A DNA stretch of 63,933 nucleotides, taken from Chitinophagales bacterium. GTDB lineage: Bacteria > Bacteroidota > Bacteroidia > Chitinophagales > Saprospiraceae. Every line of letters begins with the position of its first letter. Position 1 is the first letter of the stretch. The position numbers and the translations under genes were made by a program. Under the pieces are notes generated by a model that was not told where the DNA came from, searched no databases, and worked only from the letters and a program-made list of their open reading frames with translations. Of the stretch, positions 27,518-36,284 are shown piece by piece. The stretch is from positions 1 through 63,933 of the forward strand of contig JAAFJN010000030.1 in assembly GCA_013298845.1 (NCBI GenBank), given 5' to 3'.

Positions 27518-29935
27518 TTATTCGCTGCGCAAAGATTCTACGGGGTTGGCGCGCGCCGCACGCAGGGTTTGTACCCCAATGGTGAGTAAACCCAATAGCA
27601 ACAAAACGGCGGTGCTGCTGCCCAAAATACCCCAACCAATATCAATGCGATAAACAAACAAACTGAGCAATAAATTGGATAGTTTTAGCCCCAACGGAAT
27701 GGCGATAACAACGGAAATGCCCAATAAAATCAGGAAAAAACGGGCGAGGGTGAGCGTAATTTGCAGGGTGGACGCACCCAATACCTTGCGCACCCCAATC
27801 TCTTTCACCCGCGAGGCCACGGTGTACGTGACCATGCCCAACAAACCCATGCAGGCAATGGACAATGATAATACGCCAAAAATACCGGCGACGCTGCTCA
27901 CAAAAGTGGCGTTTCCGTGCGATTTTCGCACCGTTTCGTCCATAAATTCGCCCTTAAACGGGTGAATATTGTCGTATTTGTTCCAAATGCTTTCCAACGC
28001 TGACAAGGCCACACCGGGGTCGCCGGGCGCCAGCCGAACGTGCAACCAATGTTGGCGGTCGGGGTTGTGGCGCAGCGCAAATGGCTCCAGTCCGTGTTCC
28101 ATACTCCGGTAATGAAAGTCACGAATCACGCCCCTGATGGTCAGGGGAATGTTTTCGCCCATCCAAAGGGTTTTGCCGAGGGCTTCCTGCGGGCTGCCCA
28201 AACCGTATTGTTTCAATGCTTTTTCGTTCACAATCAAAAACATTTCCTGGCCCTCGGGGGCTTTTTCCGGGAAATTTTCACCGGCAATTAACTGCAAACC
28301 CATCACGTCAATAAACTGGTTGTCGGTACCGATGCAGTGAAAATTGAGCGGTTCATCGGCGGGGTTGCGTTTTAAGTCAACGCCTTCGAGGCTATTGCTC
28401 ACCACCAGCGTCGAACTTTGGGTAACGCCGCGCACGTGCGCATTTTGGCGCAATTCGTGGGCAATACGTTCGGCTTTGTTATTTTGCAAATCAATATTGA
28501 CCAAATTTTCCCGGTCAAAGCCGTAATTGGCCAACGCCATAAACCGCATTTGGCCGGTGAGGGTCGCCACCACAATAATTAACAACAGCGATACGGCAAA
28601 TTGCCCCACCAGCATGATCGAGCGCCAACCGCTGATTTTGGATTGGGCCAAATCGCCTTTTTTGGTGCCGCGTAACGCCGCCGAAGGGGCCAGTTTGGCA
28701 ATGCGCCGCGCCGGAATCCAGCCGGAAATAAGCCCAACTGTTAAACCAAAGGCCAAAAAAATGACATAATCAATGGGTTGTGGCAATAAATTTTTGAAAT
28801 TAGCCTCCGGCGGAAAAAGTTGAATCACCTGTTTGCTCAACGGAAAATAAATCAGGCAGGCCAGTACCAGCGAAAACAAAGCGCACAAAATGGCCTCGGT
28901 GTAAATCATGCGTTTGACGTCACCCGCTCGGGCACCAATGGCTTTGCGGACGCCAATCTCGCGGGTGCGCGCCAGTGCTTGCGAAATGGCCATGTTAGCG
29001 TAGTTGAGGCAGGGAAACAGCGTCAATAACACCAAAAAAACGCCCAAACCCACGACAAAAAACCAGGGTGCCGAGGCGCCCACATCGTTGGCCATTTGTT
29101 CCCTTTTGGGGGATAATTGCGCCAAGGGCAGACTGAAATAGTGAATATCTTTCTCATCGGGGTTGCCTGCTTTGTCCCTTTGTTCTTTTACCACCTGCAA
29201 CGCATTGTTCAGATCTTCGGGCTTTTTTCCGGCTTTTAACCGCAAATAAACGTAACTCATGTAGCGGTTAGCCCAGTTTTGCACCACCTTTTCGGGGTCT
29301 TGTTCATTCGGGTTAGCGGCTTCGAGAGCCGGTAGAGTGGATGCCGAAAGCAGGCATTCAAAATCCAGGTCCGATTTGGCCGGTGGTTTGGCCGCAACGC
29401 CCACAATTTTGTAAATGCCTTTTCCTTTGAGGTTTAAACTGGCACCCACGGGATTTTTTTGCCCAAAAAACCGCTCCGCCGTTGCTTTGGATACCACCAT
29501 GGTGTAGGGTTCATCCAAAATATTCGTTTTGTTGCCCGCCTCTAAAGTAAACCCAAACAGGTCGAAAAAGGCCGTTTCGGTGAAAAAACCAGTAACGGGC
29601 AGGGTTAATTGGCCATCTTCGGTGGTGGCATCAATGCCCCAAACGCTGCGTTCCAGGCGAACGCAGGTTTCCGCCACGTCAAAGTCGTGTTCAATGACAT
29701 CGCCCAACGGATAAGGCACCGAGGCCAGCCGGGTGCCATCGGGTTGTTGGGCGTGCAGTCGGTAAATGCGGTCGCTTTCCGGGTGGAAATTATCGTAACT
29801 CAACTGGTCCCGGATGATTAATAAAATAGCCAGACAAGCCGACATTCCGAGGGCCAGACCGGTGATGTTGAGCAGCGAAAAGAACCGGTTTTTTACCAGG
29901 TTCCGAAATGCAATTTTAAGGTCGTTGTTGAACAT
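27518..29935 (-). CDS. MacB/FtsX-like ABC transporter permease (2)
   Basis: This 805-residue paralogue starts at the ATG at 29935 (FNNDLKIAFRNLVKNRFF), the standard N-terminus; the open frame upstream adds 12 residues read from a neighbouring scar. It has two FtsX blocks with the ARTREIGVRKAIGARAGD and SRVKEIGVRKVLGAS hallmarks and ends NPVESLRSE. The two periplasmic domains differ from those of the neighbours, suggesting different ligands. No ATPase gene is adjacent. It is the first intact gene of a two-permease unit. Confidence 0.9.
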   Translation of the reverse strand: MFNNDLKIAFRNLVKNRFFSLLNITGLALGMSACLAILLIIRDQLSYDNFHPESDRIYRLHAQQPDGTRLASVPYPLGDVIEHDFDVAETCVRLERSVWGIDATTEDGQLTLPVTGFFTETAFFDLFGFTLEAGNKTNILDEPYTMVVSKATAERFFGQKNPVGASLNLKGKGIYKIVGVAAKPPAKSDLDFECLLSASTLPALEAANPNEQDPEKVVQNWANRYMSYVYLRLKAGKKPEDLNNALQVVKEQRDKAGNPDEKDIHYFSLPLAQLSPKREQMANDVGASAPWFFVVGLGVFLVLLTLFPCLNYANMAISQALARTREIGVRKAIGARAGDVKRMIYTEAILCALFSLVLACLIYFPLSKQVIQLFPPEANFKNLLPQPIDYVIFLAFGLTVGLISGWIPARRIAKLAPSAALRGTKKGDLAQSKISGWRSIMLVGQFAVSLLLIIVVATLTGQMRFMALANYGFDRENLVNIDLQNNKAERIAHELRQNAHVRGVTQSSTLVVSNSLEGVDLKRNPADEPLNFHCIGTDNQFIDVMGLQLIAGENFPEKAPEGQEMFLIVNEKALKQYGLGSPQEALGKTLWMGENIPLTIRGVIRDFHYRSMEHGLEPFALRHNPDRQHWLHVRLAPGDPGVALSALESIWNKYDNIHPFKGEFMDETVRKSHGNATFVSSVAGIFGVLSLSIACMGLLGMVTYTVASRVKEIGVRKVLGASTLQITLTLARFFLILLGISVVIAIPLGLKLSNLLLSLFVYRIDIGWGILGSSTAVLLLLGLLTIGVQTLRAARANPVESLRSE

Positions 29936-29951
29936 ATTTTTTCTGATGATT

Positions 29952-29999
29952 TTATTCGCCCCGCAGCACATCGGCCGGATTGGTGTAGTTTGAAAACAT
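29952..29999 (-). pseudogene. Deletion scar of a fourth permease gene
   Basis: A 15-codon frame reads MFSNYTNPADVLRGE-stop. MFSNY matches how these permeases begin (compare FNNDLKIALRNL-type starts), and NPADVLRGE-stop is the classic tail (compare NPVESLRSE, NPGKTLRSE in the neighbours). The two ends of one gene appear fused in frame with about 790 codons missing. It lies just upstream of permease 2, where another permease would be expected. Confidence 0.7.
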
Positions 30000-30029
30000 C
30001 GTTTTTATTTTTGTCGGATGTTTGTGTCA

Positions 30030-30058
30030 TTGGGCGAACAAAATCCGTTGTACTTTTG
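30030..30058 (+). promoter_or_regulatory. paaD promoter, TTG-N18-TACTTTTG
   Basis: TTG at 30030-30032 and TACTTTTG at 30051-30058, 18 bp apart, 27 bp before the paaD start codon. Confidence 0.6.
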
Positions 30059-30085
30059 TCTTACTTTTTTAAAAAAGCGTTTGAT

Positions 30086-30562
30086 ATGAGCATTGATGAG
30101 GTTTTGGATACCGTTTTTGATCCCGAAATTCCAGTTTTAACCATAAAAGATCTGGGAGTTTTGCGCGAAGCACACCTCACCGACGACGGTACCGCTGTGG
30201 TCACCATCACGCCCACGTACAGCGGTTGCCCCGCAATGGGTATGATTGAGGTGAACATTCGAGCGGCGTTGCAGGAGGCGGGTTTTGACAAAGTAACGGT
30301 GAACACCGTGCTCAGTCCCGCCTGGACCACCGCCTGGATGACGGAATCGGGCAAACAAAAATTGCGTGCTTTTGGCATTGCCCCGCCCGAAGACGAAAGT
30401 ATGGACAAACGTGCACTTTTGGGCGAACGCCGGGTGTTGGAGTGCCCGCAATGCCATTCCCGCAATACCGAAATGATCGCCCAATTCGCCTCTACTTCCT
30501 GCAAAGCCATGTTTCGTTGCCTCGACTGCCTCGAACCATTCGATTATTTTAAATGCCATTAA
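30086..30562 (+). CDS. paaD: PaaD/PaaJ, phenylacetyl-CoA epoxidase maturation-type protein
   Basis: This 158-residue protein has an N-terminal MIP18/DUF59 domain (DPEIPVLTIKDLGVLREA; YSGCPAMGMIEVNI) and a C-terminal four-cysteine cluster (CPQCHSRNTEM... CKAMFRCLDCLEPFDYFKCH), the layout of PaaD/PaaJ. In the phenylacetate pathway it supports the PaaABCE epoxidase, probably through Fe-S or metal assembly. The ATG at 30086 starts the domain; the longer open frame would run through the promoter. No paaA/B/C/E lies next to it, so it is an orphan here. Its stop codon abuts that of the convergent permease 3. Confidence 0.88.
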   Translation: MSIDEVLDTVFDPEIPVLTIKDLGVLREAHLTDDGTAVVTITPTYSGCPAMGMIEVNIRAALQEAGFDKVTVNTVLSPAWTTAWMTESGKQKLRAFGIAPPEDESMDKRALLGERRVLECPQCHSRNTEMIAQFASTSCKAMFRCLDCLEPFDYFKCH

Positions 30563-32956
30563 TCACTCGCTGCGCAGGGTTTTGCCGGGGTTGAGAAAAG
30601 CGGCTTTTATGCCCTGTACACTCACCGTTAAAAAGGCAATGAGCAGGGCGGCGGCTCCGGCAACCACAAACATCCACCATTGAATATCAATGCGATAGGC
30701 GAAATCGGAGAGCCATTGTTGCATAAAATAATAAGCCAAAGGTGCCGATAACGCAATGGCCAGCAGTACCAATTTTAAAAAATCTTTGGCCAATAACCCC
30801 GTAATACCCGCCACCGAGGCACCCAAAACTTTGCGAATACTAATTTCTTTGGTGCGTTGTTCGGCGGCAAAAGCGGCCAAACCAAACAGACCCAAACACG
30901 AAATCAGCACGGCCAAAAAGGAAAATACCGTCATGGTACTGGCCGTTCGCGCTTCCCGTTTGTAGAGGGCATCAATTTGGTCGTCCATAAATTTGTATTC
31001 AAAGGCCGATTGGGGCAAATGTTGTTTAAACACCGTTTCCAATTGTTGAATGGACTGTTTCATGTCCGCCGAATTTAATTTAACCAACAAAAAACGCCGT
31101 CCTTCGCTGTCGGCATCGTGAAAAGCGTAACCGGAAATGGATTTGTGCAGCGATTCGGCGTGAAAATCTTCCACCACACCCACGACCCGCGAAACGGGAT
31201 ACAGGTCGCAGTTGACCATTTTTCCAATGACCGCTTCGGGGGTAAGTCCGAGGTAATCCACCGCTTTTTTGTTCAAAACCACGTTCACCACCGTATCGGA
31301 GGCGGCGCGTTCGGGCAGGGGCGTACCCGCAATCATTTTCAGGTTTAGCACTTTTTCAAAATTGGGCGTAACGCGGCAGGTTTGCAACTCCATGCCTTTG
31401 GAGTCGTGTGCATCCCGCGTGATGCTGCGCCCGCTCCAACGGTTGCCGCCGGGGTAGGTTTGCGCCCGGCACAAATCGGATACCACGCTGAGTTGTTGGT
31501 ACGCCGACATCAGGCCGTTCAATTGTTCTTTCGATTCAGCGGCCGCCGTTGTAATCACTACCACTTGTCCGGGGTTAAAACCGAGGTTTTTTTCTTGTAA
31601 AAAATCCAATTGGTGGTTCAACACCAACGTGCAAACGATCAATGCCACTGCCGCGCCAAACTGCGCCGTAACCATACTTTTGCGCAACCACGCGGCCCCG
31701 CTTCCGGGTCTGAAACTCGTGTGGAGCAGGTTTTTGGGCGAAAAAGAAGATAAAAACAACGCCGGATACGTACCGGCCAATACCACAACCACGGCCAAAA
31801 TGCCGAGCATAGCCACCAATGTATCGGGTTGAATTAAATGTTGCAGGCTCAGTTGGCTATTGGCCAAAGCGTTGAACCACGGTAAACTGAGAGCCATCAT
31901 TCCCCAGGCCAAAAGCGCGGCAAAAAGCGTTAAAACGGCGGTTTCGGTGAAAAAACGCCCCGCTAATTGCCCTTTGGTCGCGCCCATTGTTTTGTTTACG
32001 CCCACTTCGCGGAACCGCAATTGTGACTGCGCGGTGGACAAATTCATGTAGTTGAAACAGGCAATCAGCAAAATCGCCAAAGCGAGGTACCCCAGTATTT
32101 TCACCTGCGCGTAATCGCCGGGGCGGTTGAGTTCGTTGTTGTCCACGTTGGTGGAACCCAGGTGCACGTGGGGCAAAGCCTGGAGCCATAAACTAAAGTT
32201 TTGGTTTTCTTTGGGCACGTTTTTGTCCAACAAAGCCGTCAATTGTGACGTGACCTGCGCGGGTTGGGCGTCCTGGTTGAGCAGCAGCCAGGTTTCAAAA
32301 CTGGAATTGCTCCATACCAGTCGCTGATTGGCCCATTTAATGGTCGAAAAAGCACCGAGGATGTGCGCGTTCAGGGTTGAATTCGTTGGAAAATCCTCGA
32401 ACACCGCTTTTACCTCCAAAGGGTCCATGCGGTCAATTTTGAGGGTTTGTCCCACCGGATTGGAAGTGCCAAAAAAACGAACCGCCGTGGAGCGGCTCAG
32501 GGCTACGGCATTCGGTTGGTTCAGGGCCGATTTTAAGTCACCGGCCACCGTCGGGATGTCAAAAATATCTACCAAGCCCGGATCGGCCCACGACAGGTTT
32601 TCTTCGATAAATTGGTTGGTTCCCGTGTTGATAAACGCCGATACCCCAAAATCGTGGTGTAAAATGCGCGCGAATTGCTCCACGGCCGGGATTGCTTCTT
32701 TGGCAGCGGGGCCAACGACGTTGGGCGAAGTGGACAGGGTAACGGGTTCCTCCGGGTTCCAGAAGGCGTTAATCATCACCCGGTGGATGCGGTTGGTTTT
32801 GCTGTGGTATTGGTCAAAAGTCAGTTCCTGCCGCACGTGCATAAACAACAACAGCGAAACGGCCAGGCCCAGCGATAACCCCAAGACATTCAGGCTGGTA
32901 AAAAGGGGGCTTTTGCGCATGTTGCGCAGGGCTAATTTGTAATAGGTAGTTAACAT
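30563..32956 (-). CDS. MacB/FtsX-like ABC transporter permease (3)
   Basis: This 797-residue paralogue of the permeases at 25079 and 27518 starts YYKLALRNMRKSPLFTSLNVLGLSLGLAVSLLLFMHV and ends NPGKTLRSE. FtsX hallmarks are LRFREVGVNKTMGATKGQ and QRTKEISIRKVLGASVAG. It is separated from the other two by paaD on the opposite strand, so it must be transcribed alone. Upstream of its start are 800 bp of repeats with no clear promoter box. Confidence 0.9.
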   Translation of the reverse strand: MLTTYYKLALRNMRKSPLFTSLNVLGLSLGLAVSLLLFMHVRQELTFDQYHSKTNRIHRVMINAFWNPEEPVTLSTSPNVVGPAAKEAIPAVEQFARILHHDFGVSAFINTGTNQFIEENLSWADPGLVDIFDIPTVAGDLKSALNQPNAVALSRSTAVRFFGTSNPVGQTLKIDRMDPLEVKAVFEDFPTNSTLNAHILGAFSTIKWANQRLVWSNSSFETWLLLNQDAQPAQVTSQLTALLDKNVPKENQNFSLWLQALPHVHLGSTNVDNNELNRPGDYAQVKILGYLALAILLIACFNYMNLSTAQSQLRFREVGVNKTMGATKGQLAGRFFTETAVLTLFAALLAWGMMALSLPWFNALANSQLSLQHLIQPDTLVAMLGILAVVVVLAGTYPALFLSSFSPKNLLHTSFRPGSGAAWLRKSMVTAQFGAAVALIVCTLVLNHQLDFLQEKNLGFNPGQVVVITTAAAESKEQLNGLMSAYQQLSVVSDLCRAQTYPGGNRWSGRSITRDAHDSKGMELQTCRVTPNFEKVLNLKMIAGTPLPERAASDTVVNVVLNKKAVDYLGLTPEAVIGKMVNCDLYPVSRVVGVVEDFHAESLHKSISGYAFHDADSEGRRFLLVKLNSADMKQSIQQLETVFKQHLPQSAFEYKFMDDQIDALYKREARTASTMTVFSFLAVLISCLGLFGLAAFAAEQRTKEISIRKVLGASVAGITGLLAKDFLKLVLLAIALSAPLAYYFMQQWLSDFAYRIDIQWWMFVVAGAAALLIAFLTVSVQGIKAAFLNPGKTLRSE

Positions 32957-33755
32957 AGCTTAATCATTTTTGGTGACCCGTTGGTTCAACTCATGGCGGA
33001 GTATTGCTTAGCCGTTTAAATAAGGTCAATTCGTGTGCCATTGTGTAAGTGTTTGATAATCAATGGGTGGTTGCGCGGCAGGGCGTTCGTATTCGGACAA
33101 TGGGTTGTTCGGGGCCGGACGGTGAAGGGCAGTTTTTGATGTGATGTTTGTCAGGATGATAGATGTGATTGGGGGTAAATGCGGGTTTTTGGGCGTAAGT
33201 TAAAGTATCCCGGCCCACAAAACATGCTTAATGATACTTATGTGGCTTTGTCATTCAGCAGGAATCTACGGGATCGAAATATTGGGTAAAAAGATTGGGT
33301 GGTGTGGCATACTTTGGGTAAATGTCTTTTGCCGGAAATCAGTTCTGCTTTGAGATATCATCCACTCCGCGCTGCTCCGGGATGCACATCTCGCCGCCGG
33401 ATGCTTGGAATTTGTTTTGTGCGTTGCGGTGTATGCGTTTTATGGGTGTATAACGTCCAAAAATTGCCCTTTTTCCACCAAAAACATCTACTCATCCTGT
33501 AACCCTGGCTTTCAAGCCGGGGAGAGCCGTGACCCACTGTAAACATCTATCATCCTGACAAACATCACATCTGGCGATGGTACTTGATGTGATGTTTGTC
33601 AGCATGATAGATGTGATTTGTGCACTATGCCCGGCCCCCCGATGAATCAGGGGGTTACAGGATGATAGATGCGATTGGGTGGTTTTTTGGGGTAGGATTG
33701 AATTTTTTTAGTGATAAAAAATGAATATACTTATCTTTAGGACAAAATTACAATT
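32957..33755. repeat. Mosaic repeat region, with copy A of a ~490-bp direct repeat
   Basis: No gene is seen. A single REP is at 33138-33166. From 33186 to about 33675 runs a block repeated with few changes at 34547-35035, with no length change over the first 429 bp. It includes the AAGTATCCCGGCCCAC module, GTGGCTTTGTCATTCAGCAG, the GAGAT...ACATCTC module (33352-33400), a CCCTGGCTT-tc-AAGCCGGGG hairpin, and a REP inverted pair with a 14-bp loop at 33543-33614. Confidence 0.88.
33543..33614. repeat. REP inverted pair, loop in orientation A
   Basis: Left arm 33543-33571 and right arm 33586-33614 are 29-bp inverse copies with one mismatch. The loop (33572-33585) reads TGGCGATGGTACTT, the reverse complement, bar one base, of the loop in the second copy at 34904-34975. 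Confidence 0.92.
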
Positions 33756-34454
33756 ATGAAAAGGATTGACCTTATATCGCTCTGTTTGTTTATTTTAATA
33801 GGATGTACTAAATCACCCCAGAGCGTTAATTCAACAACCGTGAGCGAGATTCCGGGCCGGGTGAGTGATTTAAGGGAGGAAGAAATAGATCAACTGAAAC
33901 GGTTGAATATTAACTTTCAGTTTCGGGCCAGTTGTTATGCCTACAGCAGTAAAAAGAATGCCATACCAGACCATGGTGAAGCGCATTCCGACAATTTACC
34001 TGAGCCTGTTGATGCGTCATTTCCTAAAAATGGACTTTATTTGACGATTAACCAAAAAGAACTAACTAGGCTTGATAGCCAGTTTTTAGGTTGCAAACTC
34101 TATCTTGTAAATACCAGTGATACTTTGGTGACTTTACGCGCCAGTGACAGTCGGCTCTACATCCTTGCCGAGGCCCTGAATAAGAGATATGAGTGGGTGC
34201 CTATATCCTATTTTCATTCCAGTTTTTGTGGGAATAGTCGTCATTCGGTAAAGTTAGAAAAAGACGAATATTGGAGTTTTAACGTCCCAGTATTTGAAGG
34301 CACTTTTAAAACCAAACTTCGGTACGCTTTGATACTGAATAATGATCTTAAGATACTATCTAATGAAATCGTTGCCTATTTGAATAATGACCAATTTGAC
34401 AAAAATAAAAAACAAGGCCGTAAAAATACCAATTTGATGGATCCTTATTGGTAG
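33756..34454 (+). CDS. AT-rich lipoprotein of unknown function
   Basis: This 232-residue protein has a lipobox (LIGC, Cys17). No domain is recognised. The mature part has a segment EEEIDQLKRLNINFQFRAS, several short beta-type stretches (GLYLTINQKELTRL; CKLYLVNTSDTLVTL; KLRYALILNNDLKIL), and a charged tail. Base composition is clearly lower in GC than its neighbours, and it lies between direct copies of a long repeat, which suggests acquisition as a cassette. A near-consensus -7 box (TATCTTTA, 33732-33739) precedes it. Confidence 0.75.
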   Translation: MKRIDLISLCLFILIGCTKSPQSVNSTTVSEIPGRVSDLREEEIDQLKRLNINFQFRASCYAYSSKKNAIPDHGEAHSDNLPEPVDASFPKNGLYLTINQKELTRLDSQFLGCKLYLVNTSDTLVTLRASDSRLYILAEALNKRYEWVPISYFHSSFCGNSRHSVKLEKDEYWSFNVPVFEGTFKTKLRYALILNNDLKILSNEIVAYLNNDQFDKNKKQGRKNTNLMDPYW

Positions 34455-35242
34455 TAGCCTGTGCACTTATTTTCCACTATAGCCCGCATCACTCCGGGAT
34501 GCACATCTCGCCGCCGGATGCTTGGAATTTGTTTTGTGCGTTGCGGTTTTTGGGCGTAAGTTAAAGTATCCCGGCCCACAAAACATGCTTAATGATACTT
34601 ATGTGGCTTTGTCATTCAGCAGGAATCTACGGGATCGAAATATTGGGTAAAAAGATTGGGTGGTGTGGCATACTTTGGGTAAATGTCTTTTGCCGGAAAT
34701 CAGTTCTGCTTTGAGATATCATCCACTCCGCGCTGCTCCGGGATGCACATCTCGCCGCTGGATGCTTGGAATTTGTTTTGTGCGTTGCGGTTTTTGGGCG
34801 TTTTATGGGTGAAAGTGCCCAAAAAGCGCCCTTTTTCCACTAAAAACATCTAACATCCTGTAACCCTGGCTTTCAAGCCGGGGAGAGCCGTGACCCACTG
34901 TAAACATCTATCATGCTGACAAACATCACATCAAGCACCATCGCCAGATGTGATGTTTGTCAGCATGATAGATGTGATTTGTGCACTATGCCCGGCCCCC
35001 GATGAATCAGGGGGTTACAGGATGATAGATGTGATTTGGGGTAAATGCCTACTTGTGGGGCCTCAACTGCTTTGAGATGTCATCCACTCCGCGCTGCTCC
35101 GGGATGCACATCTCGCCGCCGGACGTTTGGAATTTGTTTTGTGCGTTGCGGTGTATGCGTTTTATGGGGGCGTAACTTAAAGTATCCCGGCCCACAAAAT
35201 ATGCTTCATGATACTCATGTGGCTTTGTCATTCAGCAGGAAT
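34455..35242. repeat. Mosaic repeat region, with copy B of the ~490-bp direct repeat
   Basis: No gene is seen. A partial module (34490-34545) is followed by copy B (34547 to about 35035), then a third, rearranged set of modules (35040-35245) in which the GAGATGT...ACATCTC block comes before AAGTATCCCGGCCCAC and GTGGCTTTGTCATTCAGCAGG. Module order thus differs between copies. Confidence 0.88.
34904..34975. repeat. REP inverted pair, loop in orientation B
   Basis: Arms 34904-34932 and 34947-34975 are perfect 29-bp inverse copies. The loop (34933-34946) reads AAGCACCATCGCCA, inverted relative to the copy at 33543-33614. Confidence 0.92.
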
Positions 35243-35485
35243 CTATTGGTGTAGTATTTTGTATAAAATACCACAGGCAGCATGCGTACTTAAAGCGTAT
35301 AACGGTTGTTTTATCACGCTTTTCTTTCCGCGCCGAGATCCAACTGGGTGAGGTATTACTGCGCCGGTCGAAAGCGGGCTGCTGGTAAGCATCGTAGATC
35401 CTTCTTGGATTTGGGCCGTAACAACACCCGCGAAGAGGAGTTGCACCAGCGTTATACAGCCTGCTAAATGCCATTTATTGTTCAT
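35243..35485 (-). pseudogene. N-terminal remnant of a secreted protein
   Basis: The 80-codon frame from the ATG at 35485 has a good signal peptide (WHLAGCITLVQLLFAGVVTAQ) followed by QIQEGSTMLTSSP, which resembles the first residues of Bacteroidota outer-membrane beta-barrel proteins. It then becomes a basic, domain-less tail that runs into the repeat mosaic. I read it as a gene truncated by repeat-associated rearrangement; a real short secreted peptide cannot be excluded. Confidence 0.4.
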
Positions 35486-35607
35486 CAGATAAGGTATCAA
35501 TATGTGTTCCATTGGGCGCAAAGGTGCGCGCCGCACGCCCTTTGAACAAGAGATACACCTAAAAGTGCGCTACATACTTTTTTGAAAGTACCCGCGTTGT
35601 TTTTTTA

Positions 35608-36180
35608 ATGGAACGTACAATTCAAACTTTAATTCAGGAAATTTATCCCTTACCCAACGAGGTTTTGGCCGATGTAGGGGCGCATTTTCGGTACACGGAG
35701 TACCCCAAGGGCGCATTTTTGCTCAAATCGGGCAGGGTATGCCAACATCTTTGGTGGATGACCCAGGGAGCCTGCCGTTATTTTTATACCAATGACCAGG
35801 GCAAAGAAATGAATACCTGGTTTTCGCTCGACGAACAAATCGTTACCATTACGCCCAGTTTTATCCAACAAACCCCTTCCGACGAGAGTCTTCAGTTGTT
35901 GGAAGACGCGGCATTTTACGTCATTGAAAAAAGCGCCGTGGATGCATTGTTAAAAAAACACCACGCTTTTGCGCTTTGGTTTATCAAACTCATCGAACTG
36001 AATTACATTGTTCAGGCAGAAGATCGCATTGGTGATTTACAGTTCCTGGACGCGAAGCAGCGTTACCACAAACTCCTGAGCCTGTATCCCGATATTACGA
36101 ATCGCATTAGTCTGGGGCACATTGCTTCTTACCTCAACATTACCCAGGAAACCTTGAGCCGGGTGCGGGCTGCGAAGTAA
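35608..36180 (+). CDS. Crp/Fnr-family regulator (cyclic-nucleotide-binding fold)
   Basis: This 190-residue protein has the cNMP-binding beta-roll (FRYTEYPKGAFLLKSGRVCQHLWWMTQGACRYFYT) and a short C-terminal helix-turn-helix (YPDITNRISLGHIASYLNITQETLSRVRA). The usual cAMP-contact residues are not evident, as in most Bacteroidota members, so the ligand is unknown. It lies 104 bp upstream of the desaturase-ferredoxin gene on the same strand and may control it. A truncated second member of the family follows that gene. Confidence 0.9.
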   Translation: MERTIQTLIQEIYPLPNEVLADVGAHFRYTEYPKGAFLLKSGRVCQHLWWMTQGACRYFYTNDQGKEMNTWFSLDEQIVTITPSFIQQTPSDESLQLLEDAAFYVIEKSAVDALLKKHHAFALWFIKLIELNYIVQAEDRIGDLQFLDAKQRYHKLLSLYPDITNRISLGHIASYLNITQETLSRVRAAK

Positions 36181-36284
36181 CCGTTTTTTTTGATCTACAT
36201 CAAATGGCTTTTTGCTGTAGGTCAAAGGCCGCCAGGCATAGTCGCCCCAATTTTGCGGTGTCATTAACACTTCAAATAAACACT

